Shown in pieces: positions 44,401 through 51,380 of a stretch of DNA of 64,000 nt. The stretch's first letter is position 1. Every line of letters begins with the position of its first letter. The position numbers were made by a program, and so were the translations under genes. The notes beneath the pieces are model-generated. The model was not told where the DNA came from. It saw nothing but the letters and a program-made list of their open reading frames with translations, and did no database searches. Origin of the DNA: Botryobacter ruber (GTDB lineage Bacteria; Bacteroidota; Bacteroidia; Cytophagales; Hymenobacteraceae); assembly GCF_003347595.2 (NCBI RefSeq), contig NZ_QCZK02000059.1, positions 62,001-126,000 on the forward strand, written 5' to 3'.

Positions 44401-44699
44401 TTTTCCTGGACCTGGGTAATCTGGGATCTGTGGCACAGGTGTTTATAAATGGGAATGAGGCTGGCATTGTGTGGTGTTCCCCCTGGCAGTTGCAAATCAC
44501 CAAGTACCTGAAGGATGGAGCAAACGACATCGAAATTCGCGTAGCAAATTCGCTCACGAACCGCATGATTTACGATGTCGGGTTACCGGAGGCTGAGCGT
44601 GTAACGTTTGCGTATCCGGCAATAGCAACTTCCAGCGATGCTTTAGTGCCATCGGGCTTGAAAGAGCTGAAACTGCTCCGAAGAGTACGCCTGAAGTAG
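41418..44699 (+). CDS. GH106 alpha-L-rhamnosidase, second copy
   Basis: 1093 residues from ATG 41418; the frame is open to 41400. It has an ordinary Sec signal (LPLIALTSLAIAQ), unlike the Tat/lipoprotein signal of the first GH106. The family signature is VWWFHGETETTKEGITADLE, AFKRGGVGGVVYYDQ, then LSFEVHLSNGYVAGGPWITE. A middle segment has VAMDSHEAGAQNWTDNFIAE, and the C-terminal jelly-roll has VFINGNEAGIVWCSPWQLQI. The two GH106 proteins are clearly diverged, so they probably attack different rhamnose linkages. It lies between PL1 and GH105 and next to a relic of a GH105 start, so it may have been inserted there. Confidence 0.9.
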   Translation: MRRTLLLLPLIALTSLAIAQRPKTEKLSDALHGFNKVQDSARTKVWWFHGETETTKEGITADLEAFKRGGVGGVVYYDQSHGKAENALPGFSPEWWKMLRFSAEEAKRLGLSFEVHLSNGYVAGGPWITEEYSMKRLTATETVISGGKSFVGKLEEPVNQHGFYRDVAVLAFPAKSGAGISSTTVPFSVSSNIAGVDFAPLFNPKVTSLTRIAPKEGGVLVNLNFENSFEARSITYQVQPKGKATTSATNVPGPPSDKFVGTGYRVLPDLGQLEASDDGIHYKKICDLKPIYRAHESWKQKTISFPAIKAKYYRLRLHDWWEKDEKNKDMLLGAVTLNAAAKLDQWEEKAGLFSEYIETDKTPAYAPAESIDAKSIINLTGKLNAEGILRWDAPPGYWVVMRFAHVPTGAKTKHGRANLIGRESDKLSVKAAELQWENYVGKIADSLAFTNSGHLSGVAMDSHEAGAQNWTDNFIAEFKTRRGYDPTSYLPAMMGYVVNSVKESDGFLFDVRRNIADMIADNYYGTFERLCKSRGLTFTAQAIGNALCFVGDPIQAKSKVSKPQGEFWAIHPEGNYDIKESSSAAHLYGKKIASGEAYTDAKYSASLADLKSLADYAYAFGINEFVICASAYQPWLDKLPGSTGGGRHYAINRNNTWWNYSRPFWDYQARNAAIMRTGKSSIDLCVYLGENAPVKILTYRLPDIPGGFDFDAFTTDALLTRMEGKGGKIMLPDGVSYNMMILPRSGDITLDALRKIASIVERGGKVYGQKPLTSGSARDVGREQEYKEIADKLWGENPAATGAHAYSKGVVYWGMPLAEAISKAGITPDVAMASGDTKANKIYFAHRKLADAEIYFLDNHKDAAEENLFTFATTGKQVQLWNSVTGERFSLPIVKKDNKTVSVQLHLAARESCFIFITDQTEKLQPVSWPKPTDKTEVITGSWQVTFDKKMDGPGELTMEKLQDWTTSADPQIKYYSGTAIYKKTISFDPAGDDIFLDLGNLGSVAQVFINGNEAGIVWCSPWQLQITKYLKDGANDIEIRVANSLTNRMIYDVGLPEAERVTFAYPAIATSSDALVPSGLKELKLLRRVRLK

Positions 44700-44978
44700 A
44701 ACGTTCAAATGGGAAATTACTGGGTATATGTTGGCTACTGTCTGACGCCCTGTATCATTTCTGTCCGCCGGTCCCTGAAACATGGAAATTTTGATACGGA
44801 TAGTATCCGTGTTGATTGTTGTAGACTTTTGTAGATAATACCACCTGGAAAGTACTTCCTAGACTAAAGAGAGGCACTATGGCTGCAGGCTGTTATACCA
44901 GAATGCGGCTTCTTACAAAATCCGGAATACTACTATAATTCATTCATTTAATTCTAAACACAACTTAACAATATACAA

Positions 44979-46340
44979 ATGAAAAGTATTCTTCTTGCGC
45001 TTCTGTCGTTTGTTTTCGCCACCACCTCCTTTGCCCAGAAAACGGCTCCGGGCCCGATACCCATTTATCCGGTACCGTACGAAATGCCGTCGGAGGAAAA
45101 CATAAAAGAGGTACTGCACCGCATCCGGAAATATTATGAAGCCACCAGTTCCCAGACGATTGTCGATTCCAAAACCGGAGAAAGAATCACGGACTTCGCC
45201 ACCTATAATCCGCAGGCTATCCCGTCGGATGGGTTTTCCGGTGAGTGGTCGTACACGCACGGGGTGGTGTTGTCGGCTTTTGATTATATTACCAAAGTAA
45301 CCGGCGACGAAACGTTCTTTGCCCATAACACCAGGTTTTACAATTATGTGGTAGACAACCTTTCCTACTTTCATAAAAACGATGCCCGGAAACCTGGCGA
45401 TAAACTGGGTACGTGGGGCCGTATCCTCCACTTCGAGGCGCTGGATGATTGCGGCTCTATCGGTGCGGCCATGATTAAGACCTACCTGAAAAACAAGAAC
45501 AGCAACTACCTGCCCGTTATCAATAGGGTAGACGAGCACGTTTCTAAAAACCAGTACCGGCTCCCCGACGGCACCCTGGCCCGGAACCGTCCGCAGTACC
45601 AATCCATCTGGGCCGACGACTTATACATGAGCGTGCCGTTTCTGGCCAACATGGGGGTACTTACCGGAAACAAAAAGTACTTCGACGATGCCGCCAGGCA
45701 ACTCCTGCAGATGGGCAACCGGCTTTACGTTCCGGAAAAAGAGTTATTTGACCATGGATGGAGTGTTACTTCCGGCAACTACGACCCTCGCTTCTACTGG
45801 GGCCGTGCCAACGGCTGGACCCTGATGGCCATGGCAGAACTGCTGAGTGTACTGCCGGAAAAGCACAAAGACCGCGACAAAATCCTGCACCTCTACCGTT
45901 CCATGGTGCGTAGCCTGGCTAATTCACAGGACGGCACCGGCTTCTGGCATAACCTCCTGGACAAGCCCGATACGTACGTGGAAACCTCCTGCACCGCCAT
46001 GTTTACCTATGCTATTGCCAAAGGCATAAACGAAGGGTGGGTTAGCCATGTGTACGGACCGGTAGCCCTAACAGGATGGAACGCCGTGAAGACACAAGTG
46101 CTGGAAAATGGCGCCGTAGAGGGCACGGTAGAAGGCACCACCTTCGCCCACGACAACACCTATTACTACCACCGCGGCGCAAGCGTCAATGCCACGCATG
46201 GCTACGGCCCCGTGCTCTACGCCGGTGCCGAAATGATTCGCCTGTTGCAAAACGATAAGCTGGAAATTCAACAAGCCAAACCGAATGCCATCAACAGCAC
46301 CTTCCATTTTATTCTGAAAAGCGAATGGCCAAAGAAATAA
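44979..46340 (+). CDS. Unsaturated rhamnogalacturonyl hydrolase, GH105
   Basis: 453 residues with a Sec signal ending TTSFAQ. It has the (alpha/alpha)6-barrel family pattern with conserved EALDDCGS (Asp156-157), SIWADDLYMSVPFLANMG (Asp213-214) and WGRANGWTLMAMAELL. GH105 enzymes hydrate the unsaturated galacturonic acid that lyases leave at the non-reducing end of rhamnogalacturonan oligosaccharides and release it. That matches the PL1 and GH106 genes upstream. It is last in the rightward series and is followed by a strong terminator. A relic of a near-identical start lies at 41297. Confidence 0.9.
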   Translation: MKSILLALLSFVFATTSFAQKTAPGPIPIYPVPYEMPSEENIKEVLHRIRKYYEATSSQTIVDSKTGERITDFATYNPQAIPSDGFSGEWSYTHGVVLSAFDYITKVTGDETFFAHNTRFYNYVVDNLSYFHKNDARKPGDKLGTWGRILHFEALDDCGSIGAAMIKTYLKNKNSNYLPVINRVDEHVSKNQYRLPDGTLARNRPQYQSIWADDLYMSVPFLANMGVLTGNKKYFDDAARQLLQMGNRLYVPEKELFDHGWSVTSGNYDPRFYWGRANGWTLMAMAELLSVLPEKHKDRDKILHLYRSMVRSLANSQDGTGFWHNLLDKPDTYVETSCTAMFTYAIAKGINEGWVSHVYGPVALTGWNAVKTQVLENGAVEGTVEGTTFAHDNTYYYHRGASVNATHGYGPVLYAGAEMIRLLQNDKLEIQQAKPNAINSTFHFILKSEWPKK

Positions 46341-46355
46341 AAAAATAATTTGGTA

Positions 46356-46404
46356 CAGGCACCCGCATGCGTAGAAGCTACGCTGCGGGTGCCTGTTTAT
46401 TTTT
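46356..46404 (+). terminator. Terminator after GH105
   Basis: An 11-bp outer stem (CAGGCACCCGC with GCGGGTGCCTG) and a 6-bp inner stem (GCGTAG with CTACGC), then TTTATTTTTCTTTT. It separates the pectin enzymes from the DeoR-led block. Confidence 0.92.
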
Positions 46405-46517
46405 CTTTTATTTTCCATTTTTTTCTATTAATTTCGTTTCAACTTCTTCTTTCGCAAGAAAACTACAATGTATTCTAATAGTTTCTTCGGACTGAACGTT
46501 GGGCGTACCGAGTAAAC

Positions 46518-47282
46518 ATGACAGCAAACCACAGAAGAGAAAAAATATTCGAAGTCATTAAAGAAGATGGCTCTGCCAAAGTAGTAGACCTGGCAAAACT
46601 TTTTAAAGTATCCGAACCTACCATCCGGCAGGACCTGGAAAAGTTAGAGGAAGAAGGATTAGTTATAAAAGAACACGGCGGTGCCTATTTAAAAAATGTA
46701 CAAACACAGGTACAGGAAGTATCGCTGGCAAACCAGGAAAACATAGAAAAAAAAGAACTGATCGCCAGCAAGTGCCTGCAGTACATCGAGAGCGGCGACA
46801 CCATCATCCTCGACTCCGGCTCCACTACTACCGAGATAGCCAAAAAACTGAAAGGCTTTAAAAACCTGACGGTTATTACCAACGCGCTGAACATTGCGCT
46901 GATGCTGGGGGCAGAACCGGGCATAGAAGTAATTATGACAGGCGGCGAGTTTAAACCTCCTACCCTGTCGTTAACCGGCCAGAAAGCAGCCGACTTCTTT
47001 AAAGGCATTAACGTGCAGAAGCTTTTCCTGGCAACGGCGGGCCTCTCGCTCAAAGCAGGCCTCACGTATCCGAGCATCAGCGATTTGGTAGTAAAAAAGG
47101 CGATGATTGATGCTGCGGAAACGACCTACCTGGTGGCAGACTCCACCAAAATAGGAAAGAGCGCTTTTGCCAGTCTGGGAGCGCTTTCGCTGATAGATTA
47201 TATTATCACAGACGCAGGCATAGAAGACAAATCCCTGAAAGTTTTTCAGGACAACGAAATAGAATTAATAATAGCGAATTAA
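46518..47282 (+). CDS. DeoR-family transcriptional regulator
   Basis: 254 residues. The N-terminal DeoR helix-turn-helix is REKIFEVIKEDGSAKVVDLA with KLFKVSEPTIRQDLEKLEEE and GLVIKEHGGA. The C-terminal sugar-phosphate sensor domain shows IILDSGSTTTEIAKKL, VIMTGGEF and ADSTKIGKSAF. Such proteins repress sugar operons and respond to a phosphorylated intermediate. It is the first gene of the isomerase-transketolase-ABC-kinase block, 6 bp ahead of the isomerase, so it most likely controls that block. The ligand could be the phosphorylated ketose made by the FGGY kinase. No obvious copy of the 17-bp candidate operator lies directly upstream of it. Confidence 0.93.
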   Translation: MTANHRREKIFEVIKEDGSAKVVDLAKLFKVSEPTIRQDLEKLEEEGLVIKEHGGAYLKNVQTQVQEVSLANQENIEKKELIASKCLQYIESGDTIILDSGSTTTEIAKKLKGFKNLTVITNALNIALMLGAEPGIEVIMTGGEFKPPTLSLTGQKAADFFKGINVQKLFLATAGLSLKAGLTYPSISDLVVKKAMIDAAETTYLVADSTKIGKSAFASLGALSLIDYIITDAGIEDKSLKVFQDNEIELIIAN

Positions 47283-47288
47283 CAAAAT

Positions 47289-48698
47289 ATGAAACAACAA
47301 TCGACGCTAGGGGTTATCATCGGCAACCGCGATTTTTTCCCTGATTCGTTAGTAGCAGCCGCCCGTGCTGAAATAAACGCTTTATTCGAAACACTAAACA
47401 TCCGTCCCATCATGCTGGGCGAGGACGATTCCAAACTGGGCGGTGTGGAAACGTTCCAGGAAGCGCGCAAATGCGCCGACCTGTTTAAAAAACATGCCGA
47501 TGAGATAATGGGGGTACTGGTGGTGCTGCCGAACTTCGGCGATGAAAGAGGCGTAGCTGAAACGCTGCACCTGGCCGGCCTGAACGTGCCCGTGCTCATA
47601 CAGGCCTACCCGGACGAGCTGAACAAGCTGGATGTGGCCCGCCGCCGCGACTCCTGGTGCGGTAAGATTTCGGTGTGCAACAACCTCTACCAGTACGGCA
47701 TCAAATATACCCTCACCACCAAGCATGTTGTTTCTCCGGACGACCCTTCTTTTAAAGAAGACCTGCAGAACTTCCTGGGCGTTTGCCGCGTGGTAAAAGG
47801 CTTACGCAAAGTACGCATCGGCGCCGTAGGTGCCAGGCCAGGAGGCTTCAACACCGTGCGCTACAGCGAGAAAATATTACAGCGCCACGGCATCTCCGTT
47901 ACCACCGTCGACCTTTCCGAAATTCTGGGCAACGCCAACAAGCTGACCAAGGACGATGCGGTGGTCAAAGAACGGCTGGAGCAGATTAATGCCTATGCTA
48001 AAAAAGGCCTGACACCCGACGAGGCCATGGTACAGATTGCGAAGCTGGATGTGGTGCTGAACGACTTCGTGAAGGCAAATGAGCTCGACGCCACCGCCAT
48101 CCAGTGCTGGACCTCCCTGCAACAGAACTACGGCTGCAACGTGTGCACCAGCATGAGCATGATGAGCGAAAACATGTTGCCAAGCGCCTGCGAAGTAGAC
48201 GTAACCGGTACCCTGAGCATGTACGCCATGCAGCTGGCTTCCGGCTCGCCAAGCGCCCTCGTGGACTGGAACAACAACTACGCCGACGACGACACGAAGT
48301 GCGTACTCTTCCACTGCGGTAACTGGGCCAAATCGTTCTTACCGGATATTGAAATCAGCAATGCGCCTATCCTGGGTACCACTGTGGGTGTAGAAAACAC
48401 CTACGGCGCCCTCGCAGGCCGCACCCCGGCCATGCCCCTCACCTACGGCCGCATCAGCACCGACGACCCGAAAGGCATCATCAAAGTCTACATAGGCGAA
48501 GGCATGCTGACCGACGACCCGCTGAACACCTTCGGTAACCGTGCCGTGGCTCAAATAGATAACCTGCAGGGCCTGATGCAGTACGTGTGCCGCAACGGTT
48601 TCGAACACCACGTCGTGATGAACGCCTCCAAAACAGCAGGCATCCTGAAGGAAGCCTTCGAAAACTACCTGGGCTGGGAAGTTTACCAGCACGTGTAG
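47289..48698 (+). CDS. Fucose-isomerase-superfamily sugar isomerase, substrate unassigned
   Basis: 469 residues, cytosolic. The L-fucose/L-arabinose isomerase fold is indicated by the N-terminal region (VLVVLPNFGDERGVAETLHL), GAVGARPGGFNTVRYSEKIL, and the C-terminal metal site. Candidate metal ligands are Glu302 in ACEVDVTG, Asp326 in LVDWNNNY and His342 in LFHCGNW, matching the Glu-Asp-His set of fucose isomerase. Enzymes of this superfamily interconvert aldoses and ketoses; members act on L-fucose, D-arabinose and, in other branches, sulfoquinovose. It starts 6 bp after the DeoR regulator. With the split transketolase and FGGY kinase downstream, a pentose such as D-apiose or D-arabinose is a reasonable substrate. 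That assignment is inference. Confidence 0.85.
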   Translation: MKQQSTLGVIIGNRDFFPDSLVAAARAEINALFETLNIRPIMLGEDDSKLGGVETFQEARKCADLFKKHADEIMGVLVVLPNFGDERGVAETLHLAGLNVPVLIQAYPDELNKLDVARRRDSWCGKISVCNNLYQYGIKYTLTTKHVVSPDDPSFKEDLQNFLGVCRVVKGLRKVRIGAVGARPGGFNTVRYSEKILQRHGISVTTVDLSEILGNANKLTKDDAVVKERLEQINAYAKKGLTPDEAMVQIAKLDVVLNDFVKANELDATAIQCWTSLQQNYGCNVCTSMSMMSENMLPSACEVDVTGTLSMYAMQLASGSPSALVDWNNNYADDDTKCVLFHCGNWAKSFLPDIEISNAPILGTTVGVENTYGALAGRTPAMPLTYGRISTDDPKGIIKVYIGEGMLTDDPLNTFGNRAVAQIDNLQGLMQYVCRNGFEHHVVMNASKTAGILKEAFENYLGWEVYQHV

Positions 48699-48723
48699 GG
48701 TAGAAAGAAGGTACTGAGAGAAA

Positions 48724-48975
48724 ATTCCCCCTTTGAAGGGGAGAACCTGAAACCGGTGCGCTGGTGCGAGCTTGTAGCTCGTACCAATATTATCCGGGCT
48801 AATTTATTGCATTTATGTTCTTCAGCAGAAGCAACAGGTTTATAATGCAGTAAATGATGCTAAAATTTTGTTCGTGGTAGTAGGGTACGAGCTACAAGCT
48901 CGCACCAGCGAAGGCAAGCACTTTGTGAACAGCAGTAATTACCAATCCCCCTGCCCCCTTCGCCAAGGGGGATTT
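48724..48975 (+). mobile_element. Composite inverted-repeat element, MITE-like, copy B
   Basis: Order: TTCCCCCTTTGAAGGGGAG (48725-48743), CTGAAACCGGTGCGCTGG, arm TGCGAGCTTGTAGCTCGTACC (to 48785), about 100 bp spacer, complementary arm 48885-48910, and CAATCCCCCTGCCCCCTTCG with CCAAGGGGGATT (48943-48974). The same parts occur reversed at 20901-21213. No internal gene. It separates the isomerase and transketolase genes. Confidence 0.75.
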
Positions 48976-49004
48976 AAAAGCAAGCCTTGCTGCCTACTTG
49001 TGGT

Positions 49005-49032
49005 GCAGAGGCTATGGTGGGAGGAGCAGAAG
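49005..49032 (-). repeat. Dispersed 'CTGCACCTGCCACCA' repeat, copy
   Basis: GCAGAGGCTATGGTGGGAGG followed by AGCAGAAG, just right of the composite element and 84 bp before the transketolase start. Confidence 0.7.
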
Positions 49033-49115
49033 ACTTTTCCCGACAAGATTGGTCTTCAAACGAAGACAAAAACGCAGCTGCCAGGCAGCAACCAATATTA
49101 AATTCCAGAAATCAG

Positions 49116-49961
49116 ATGACAGATAAAGAGTTACAGCGAAAGTCGATAGAGTACCGGAAAAGAATCCTGAAGTACATCTACCAGGCGAAAGCAGGCCATA
49201 CAGGAGGCAGCCTTTCCTGTACCGATATCCTCAACGTGCTATACAACCACGTGCTCAACGTTGGGCCGGAGAACTTCACCTCCCCCGACCGCGACCGCTA
49301 CATCCAGAGCAAAGGCCATACGGTTGAGGCGCTGTTCGTGGTGCTGGCGGATAAAGGCTTTTTCCCATATACTGACCTGGAAAACCTCTGCACTTATAAG
49401 TCGCACTACATCGGTCACCCGACCAAGAAAGTGAAGGGCGTGGAGCAGAATACTGGTGCCCTGGGCCATGGCTTACCCATGAGTGTGGGCACTGCCCTGG
49501 CAGCCAAACTGGACGAGCGTGATTACCGGGTATTTACCTTGATGGGCGACGGCGAACTGCCCGAAGGCTCCAACTGGGAAGCCGCCCTGACGGCCTCGCA
49601 TTACAAGCTGGACAACCTCTGCGCCATCATCGACCATAATAAACTCCAGATTACAGGCCCCACCTGCGAGGTCTGCGACACCAACCCCATCGACGACAAG
49701 TTCGAGAGCTTCGGCTGGGCGGTGCGCCACGTGGACGGGCATGATATTACGCAGTTAAAGGAAGCCTTCGCAGCCATGCCATTCGAAGCAGGAAAGCCAA
49801 GCCTGATTATTGCGCATACCATCAAAGGCAAAGGCGTTAGCTTTATGGAAAACGAGCTGAAGTGGCACCACGGGGTACCAAGCGAGGAGCAGTACCACAA
49901 GGCACAGGAAGAACTGGATGCAGCGCTGGCTGCCCTGGAAGGAAAAGAAGTAACCGTTTAA
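49116..49961 (+). CDS. Transketolase, N-terminal (thiamine pyrophosphate) subunit
   Basis: 281 residues from ATG 49116. The frame is open to 48987, but that extension is translated repeat. TPP-binding features are AGHTGGSLSCTDILNVLYNH, EQNTGALGHGLPMSVGTALA and MGDGELPEGSNWEAALTASH with IIDHNKLQ. It corresponds to the first half of a full transketolase; the second half is the next gene, 12 bp on. Split transketolases occur in several bacteria and archaea. One characterised pair (AptA/AptB) acts on apulose 4-phosphate, transferring a two-carbon unit to glyceraldehyde 3-phosphate to give xylulose 5-phosphate and dihydroxyacetone phosphate. Whether this pair does that or ordinary pentose-phosphate chemistry is not decidable here. 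Confidence 0.92.
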   Translation: MTDKELQRKSIEYRKRILKYIYQAKAGHTGGSLSCTDILNVLYNHVLNVGPENFTSPDRDRYIQSKGHTVEALFVVLADKGFFPYTDLENLCTYKSHYIGHPTKKVKGVEQNTGALGHGLPMSVGTALAAKLDERDYRVFTLMGDGELPEGSNWEAALTASHYKLDNLCAIIDHNKLQITGPTCEVCDTNPIDDKFESFGWAVRHVDGHDITQLKEAFAAMPFEAGKPSLIIAHTIKGKGVSFMENELKWHHGVPSEEQYHKAQEELDAALAALEGKEVTV

Positions 49962-49973
49962 AAGCAGAAAACA

Positions 49974-50942
49974 GTGGGAGCAATTATAGAAAGTGACGTA
50001 ACAACCGGCAAGCCAAACCAGGATGTGTTCTCCAGCACCCTCCAAAGCCTCGCCGCCACCGACAGAGATATTATAGCCGTAACCAGCGACTCGCGCGGTT
50101 CCGGCAAACTGGTACCATTCGGGCAGAAGTATCCGAAGCAGATAGTAGAAGTTGGCATTGCCGAGCAGAACCTGGTAGGCGTAGCCGCCGGTCTGGCTTC
50201 AGCTGGCAAAAAAGTATTTGCTGTGTCGCCTGCCTGTTTCCTGACAGCGCGTGCCCTGGAGCAAATCAAAAACGACGTAGCCTATTCCGACAACCCGGTA
50301 AAACTGGTCGGCATCAGCGCCGGCGTGAGCTACGGAGCCCTTGGCTCCACCCACCACAGCCTCCACGACTTTGCCGTGCTGCGCGCCATCAACAACATCA
50401 CGGTTGTAGCGCCCGCCGATAATTTCGAAACGGAACAAGCCGTGGCCCAGGCAGCCCAACTGAACCAGCCCTTCTACCTGCGCTTCGGCAAAAAGCCCAT
50501 GCCGCTGCTGCAACCGGAAGGCCAAGGCACTTTCGAGTTTGGCAAAGGCAGAGTAATAAGAGAAGGCAAAGACGTAGCCATCATCGCGACAGGCGAAACC
50601 GTTTATCCAGCTGTACAGGCCGCCGAAAAACTGGAAAGCGACTACGGCATTTCGGCCACCGTGGTAAGCATGCACACCATCAAACCGCTCGACTACGACC
50701 TGCTGGCCCAGCTGGCCTCCACCGGTCAGGCCATCATAACCGTGGAAGAGCACAGCGTGTACGGCGGCTTAGGCGAAGCCTGCGCTTCGTTCCTGTTCCA
50801 GAACCGTTACCACAATCCATTCAAAATCATGGGCATCCCGGACGAATACACCGTTACCGGCTCCCAGGCAGACATTTTCAGGCACTACGGCCTCTCCGAA
50901 AGCGGCATCGCGAAAACCGCAGTTGAGTTGCTGAGGGGGTAA
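49974..50942 (+). CDS. Transketolase, C-terminal subunit
   Basis: 322 residues, starting with GTG at 49974, 12 bp after the N-subunit stop. It has the pyrimidine-binding domain with the catalytic glutamate in IVEVGIAEQNLVGVAAGLAS, then GVSYGALGSTHHSLHDFAVL and the transketolase C-terminal domain (VSMHTIKPLDYDLLAQLAST, VEEHSVYGGLGEA). Together with the upstream subunit it forms a TPP-dependent enzyme that moves two-carbon ketol units between sugar phosphates. A 'TGTCTGAAT' repeat element follows directly after the stop. Its place between isomerase and sugar importer argues for a role in one dedicated catabolic route rather than the general pentose phosphate pathway. Confidence 0.92.
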   Translation: MGAIIESDVTTGKPNQDVFSSTLQSLAATDRDIIAVTSDSRGSGKLVPFGQKYPKQIVEVGIAEQNLVGVAAGLASAGKKVFAVSPACFLTARALEQIKNDVAYSDNPVKLVGISAGVSYGALGSTHHSLHDFAVLRAINNITVVAPADNFETEQAVAQAAQLNQPFYLRFGKKPMPLLQPEGQGTFEFGKGRVIREGKDVAIIATGETVYPAVQAAEKLESDYGISATVVSMHTIKPLDYDLLAQLASTGQAIITVEEHSVYGGLGEACASFLFQNRYHNPFKIMGIPDEYTVTGSQADIFRHYGLSESGIAKTAVELLRG

Positions 50943-50946
50943 TTAT

Positions 50947-51043
50947 TGTCTGAATTTGGATTTATCAGATTAAAGGATTTTCGGATTTTAAAAATTTATC
51001 AATCCTGTTAATCCTAAAATCCTGCGAATCCAAATTCAAACAA
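50947..51043. repeat. Inverted 'TGTCTGAATTTGG' element
   Basis: The left arm (50947-50993) starts TGTCTGAATTTGGATTTATC. The right arm (51001-51043) ends GCGAATCCAAATTCAAACAA. The arms are almost adjacent, so the transcript could form a long hairpin after the transketolase genes. Confidence 0.8.
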
Positions 51044-51057
51044 ACAGCGGCTCAAAA

Positions 51058-51092
51058 GACCTCGCAGCGTCTTCCAGACCTGCGAGCGTCTT
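51058..51092 (+). repeat. 35-bp repeat, 'CGCAGCGTCTTCCAGACCTG', copy 1
   Basis: GACCTCGCAGCGTCTTCCAG followed by ACCTGCGAGCGTCTT is identical to 57364-57398. Each copy contains a near tandem half-repeat (CGCAGCGTCTT and GCGAGCGTCTT). Confidence 0.9.
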
Positions 51093-51270
51093 ATGCCACA
51101 ACCGCTGCCGAAATGTTAGCTCTTTATTAATAGCTACAAGCAAAGCCAGCCCTTTGCAATTTCCTCTCCTTCGTGCACTGCACAGACAGCACCTTTTTAC
51201 ACTTTATTTAAAAATAAATAAATTATTTATATTTAAATTCTTGCAAGGTAGTTTTTTATGCACTATTTTA

Positions 51271-51287
51271 AACGAATGTTAGTTCTT
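51271..51287. promoter_or_regulatory. Candidate operator AACGAATGTTAGTTCTT
   Basis: Identical to 19051-19067. It lies 94 bp before the ABC binding-protein gene and just after an A+T-rich run (TAAATAAATTATTTATATTT) that could hold the promoter. The preceding part of the 50943-51380 spacer holds repeats only. Confidence 0.6.
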
Positions 51288-51380
51288 AGTAAAACAGAGC
51301 TATCAAAATCAGTAGAAAAAGCAGCTCCATAACGCCTTTTTCCTGAACAGCTTACGATACAAACTATTACAAATAACGTC

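Noticed and set aside
47289..50942. Sulfoquinovose (sulfo-transketolase) pathway
   Set aside because: A fucose-isomerase-like enzyme plus split transketolase would fit in part. However, no second (sulfoerythrose) isomerase, sulfoacetaldehyde reductase or sulfonate exporter is seen, and the linked FGGY kinase has no place in that route.
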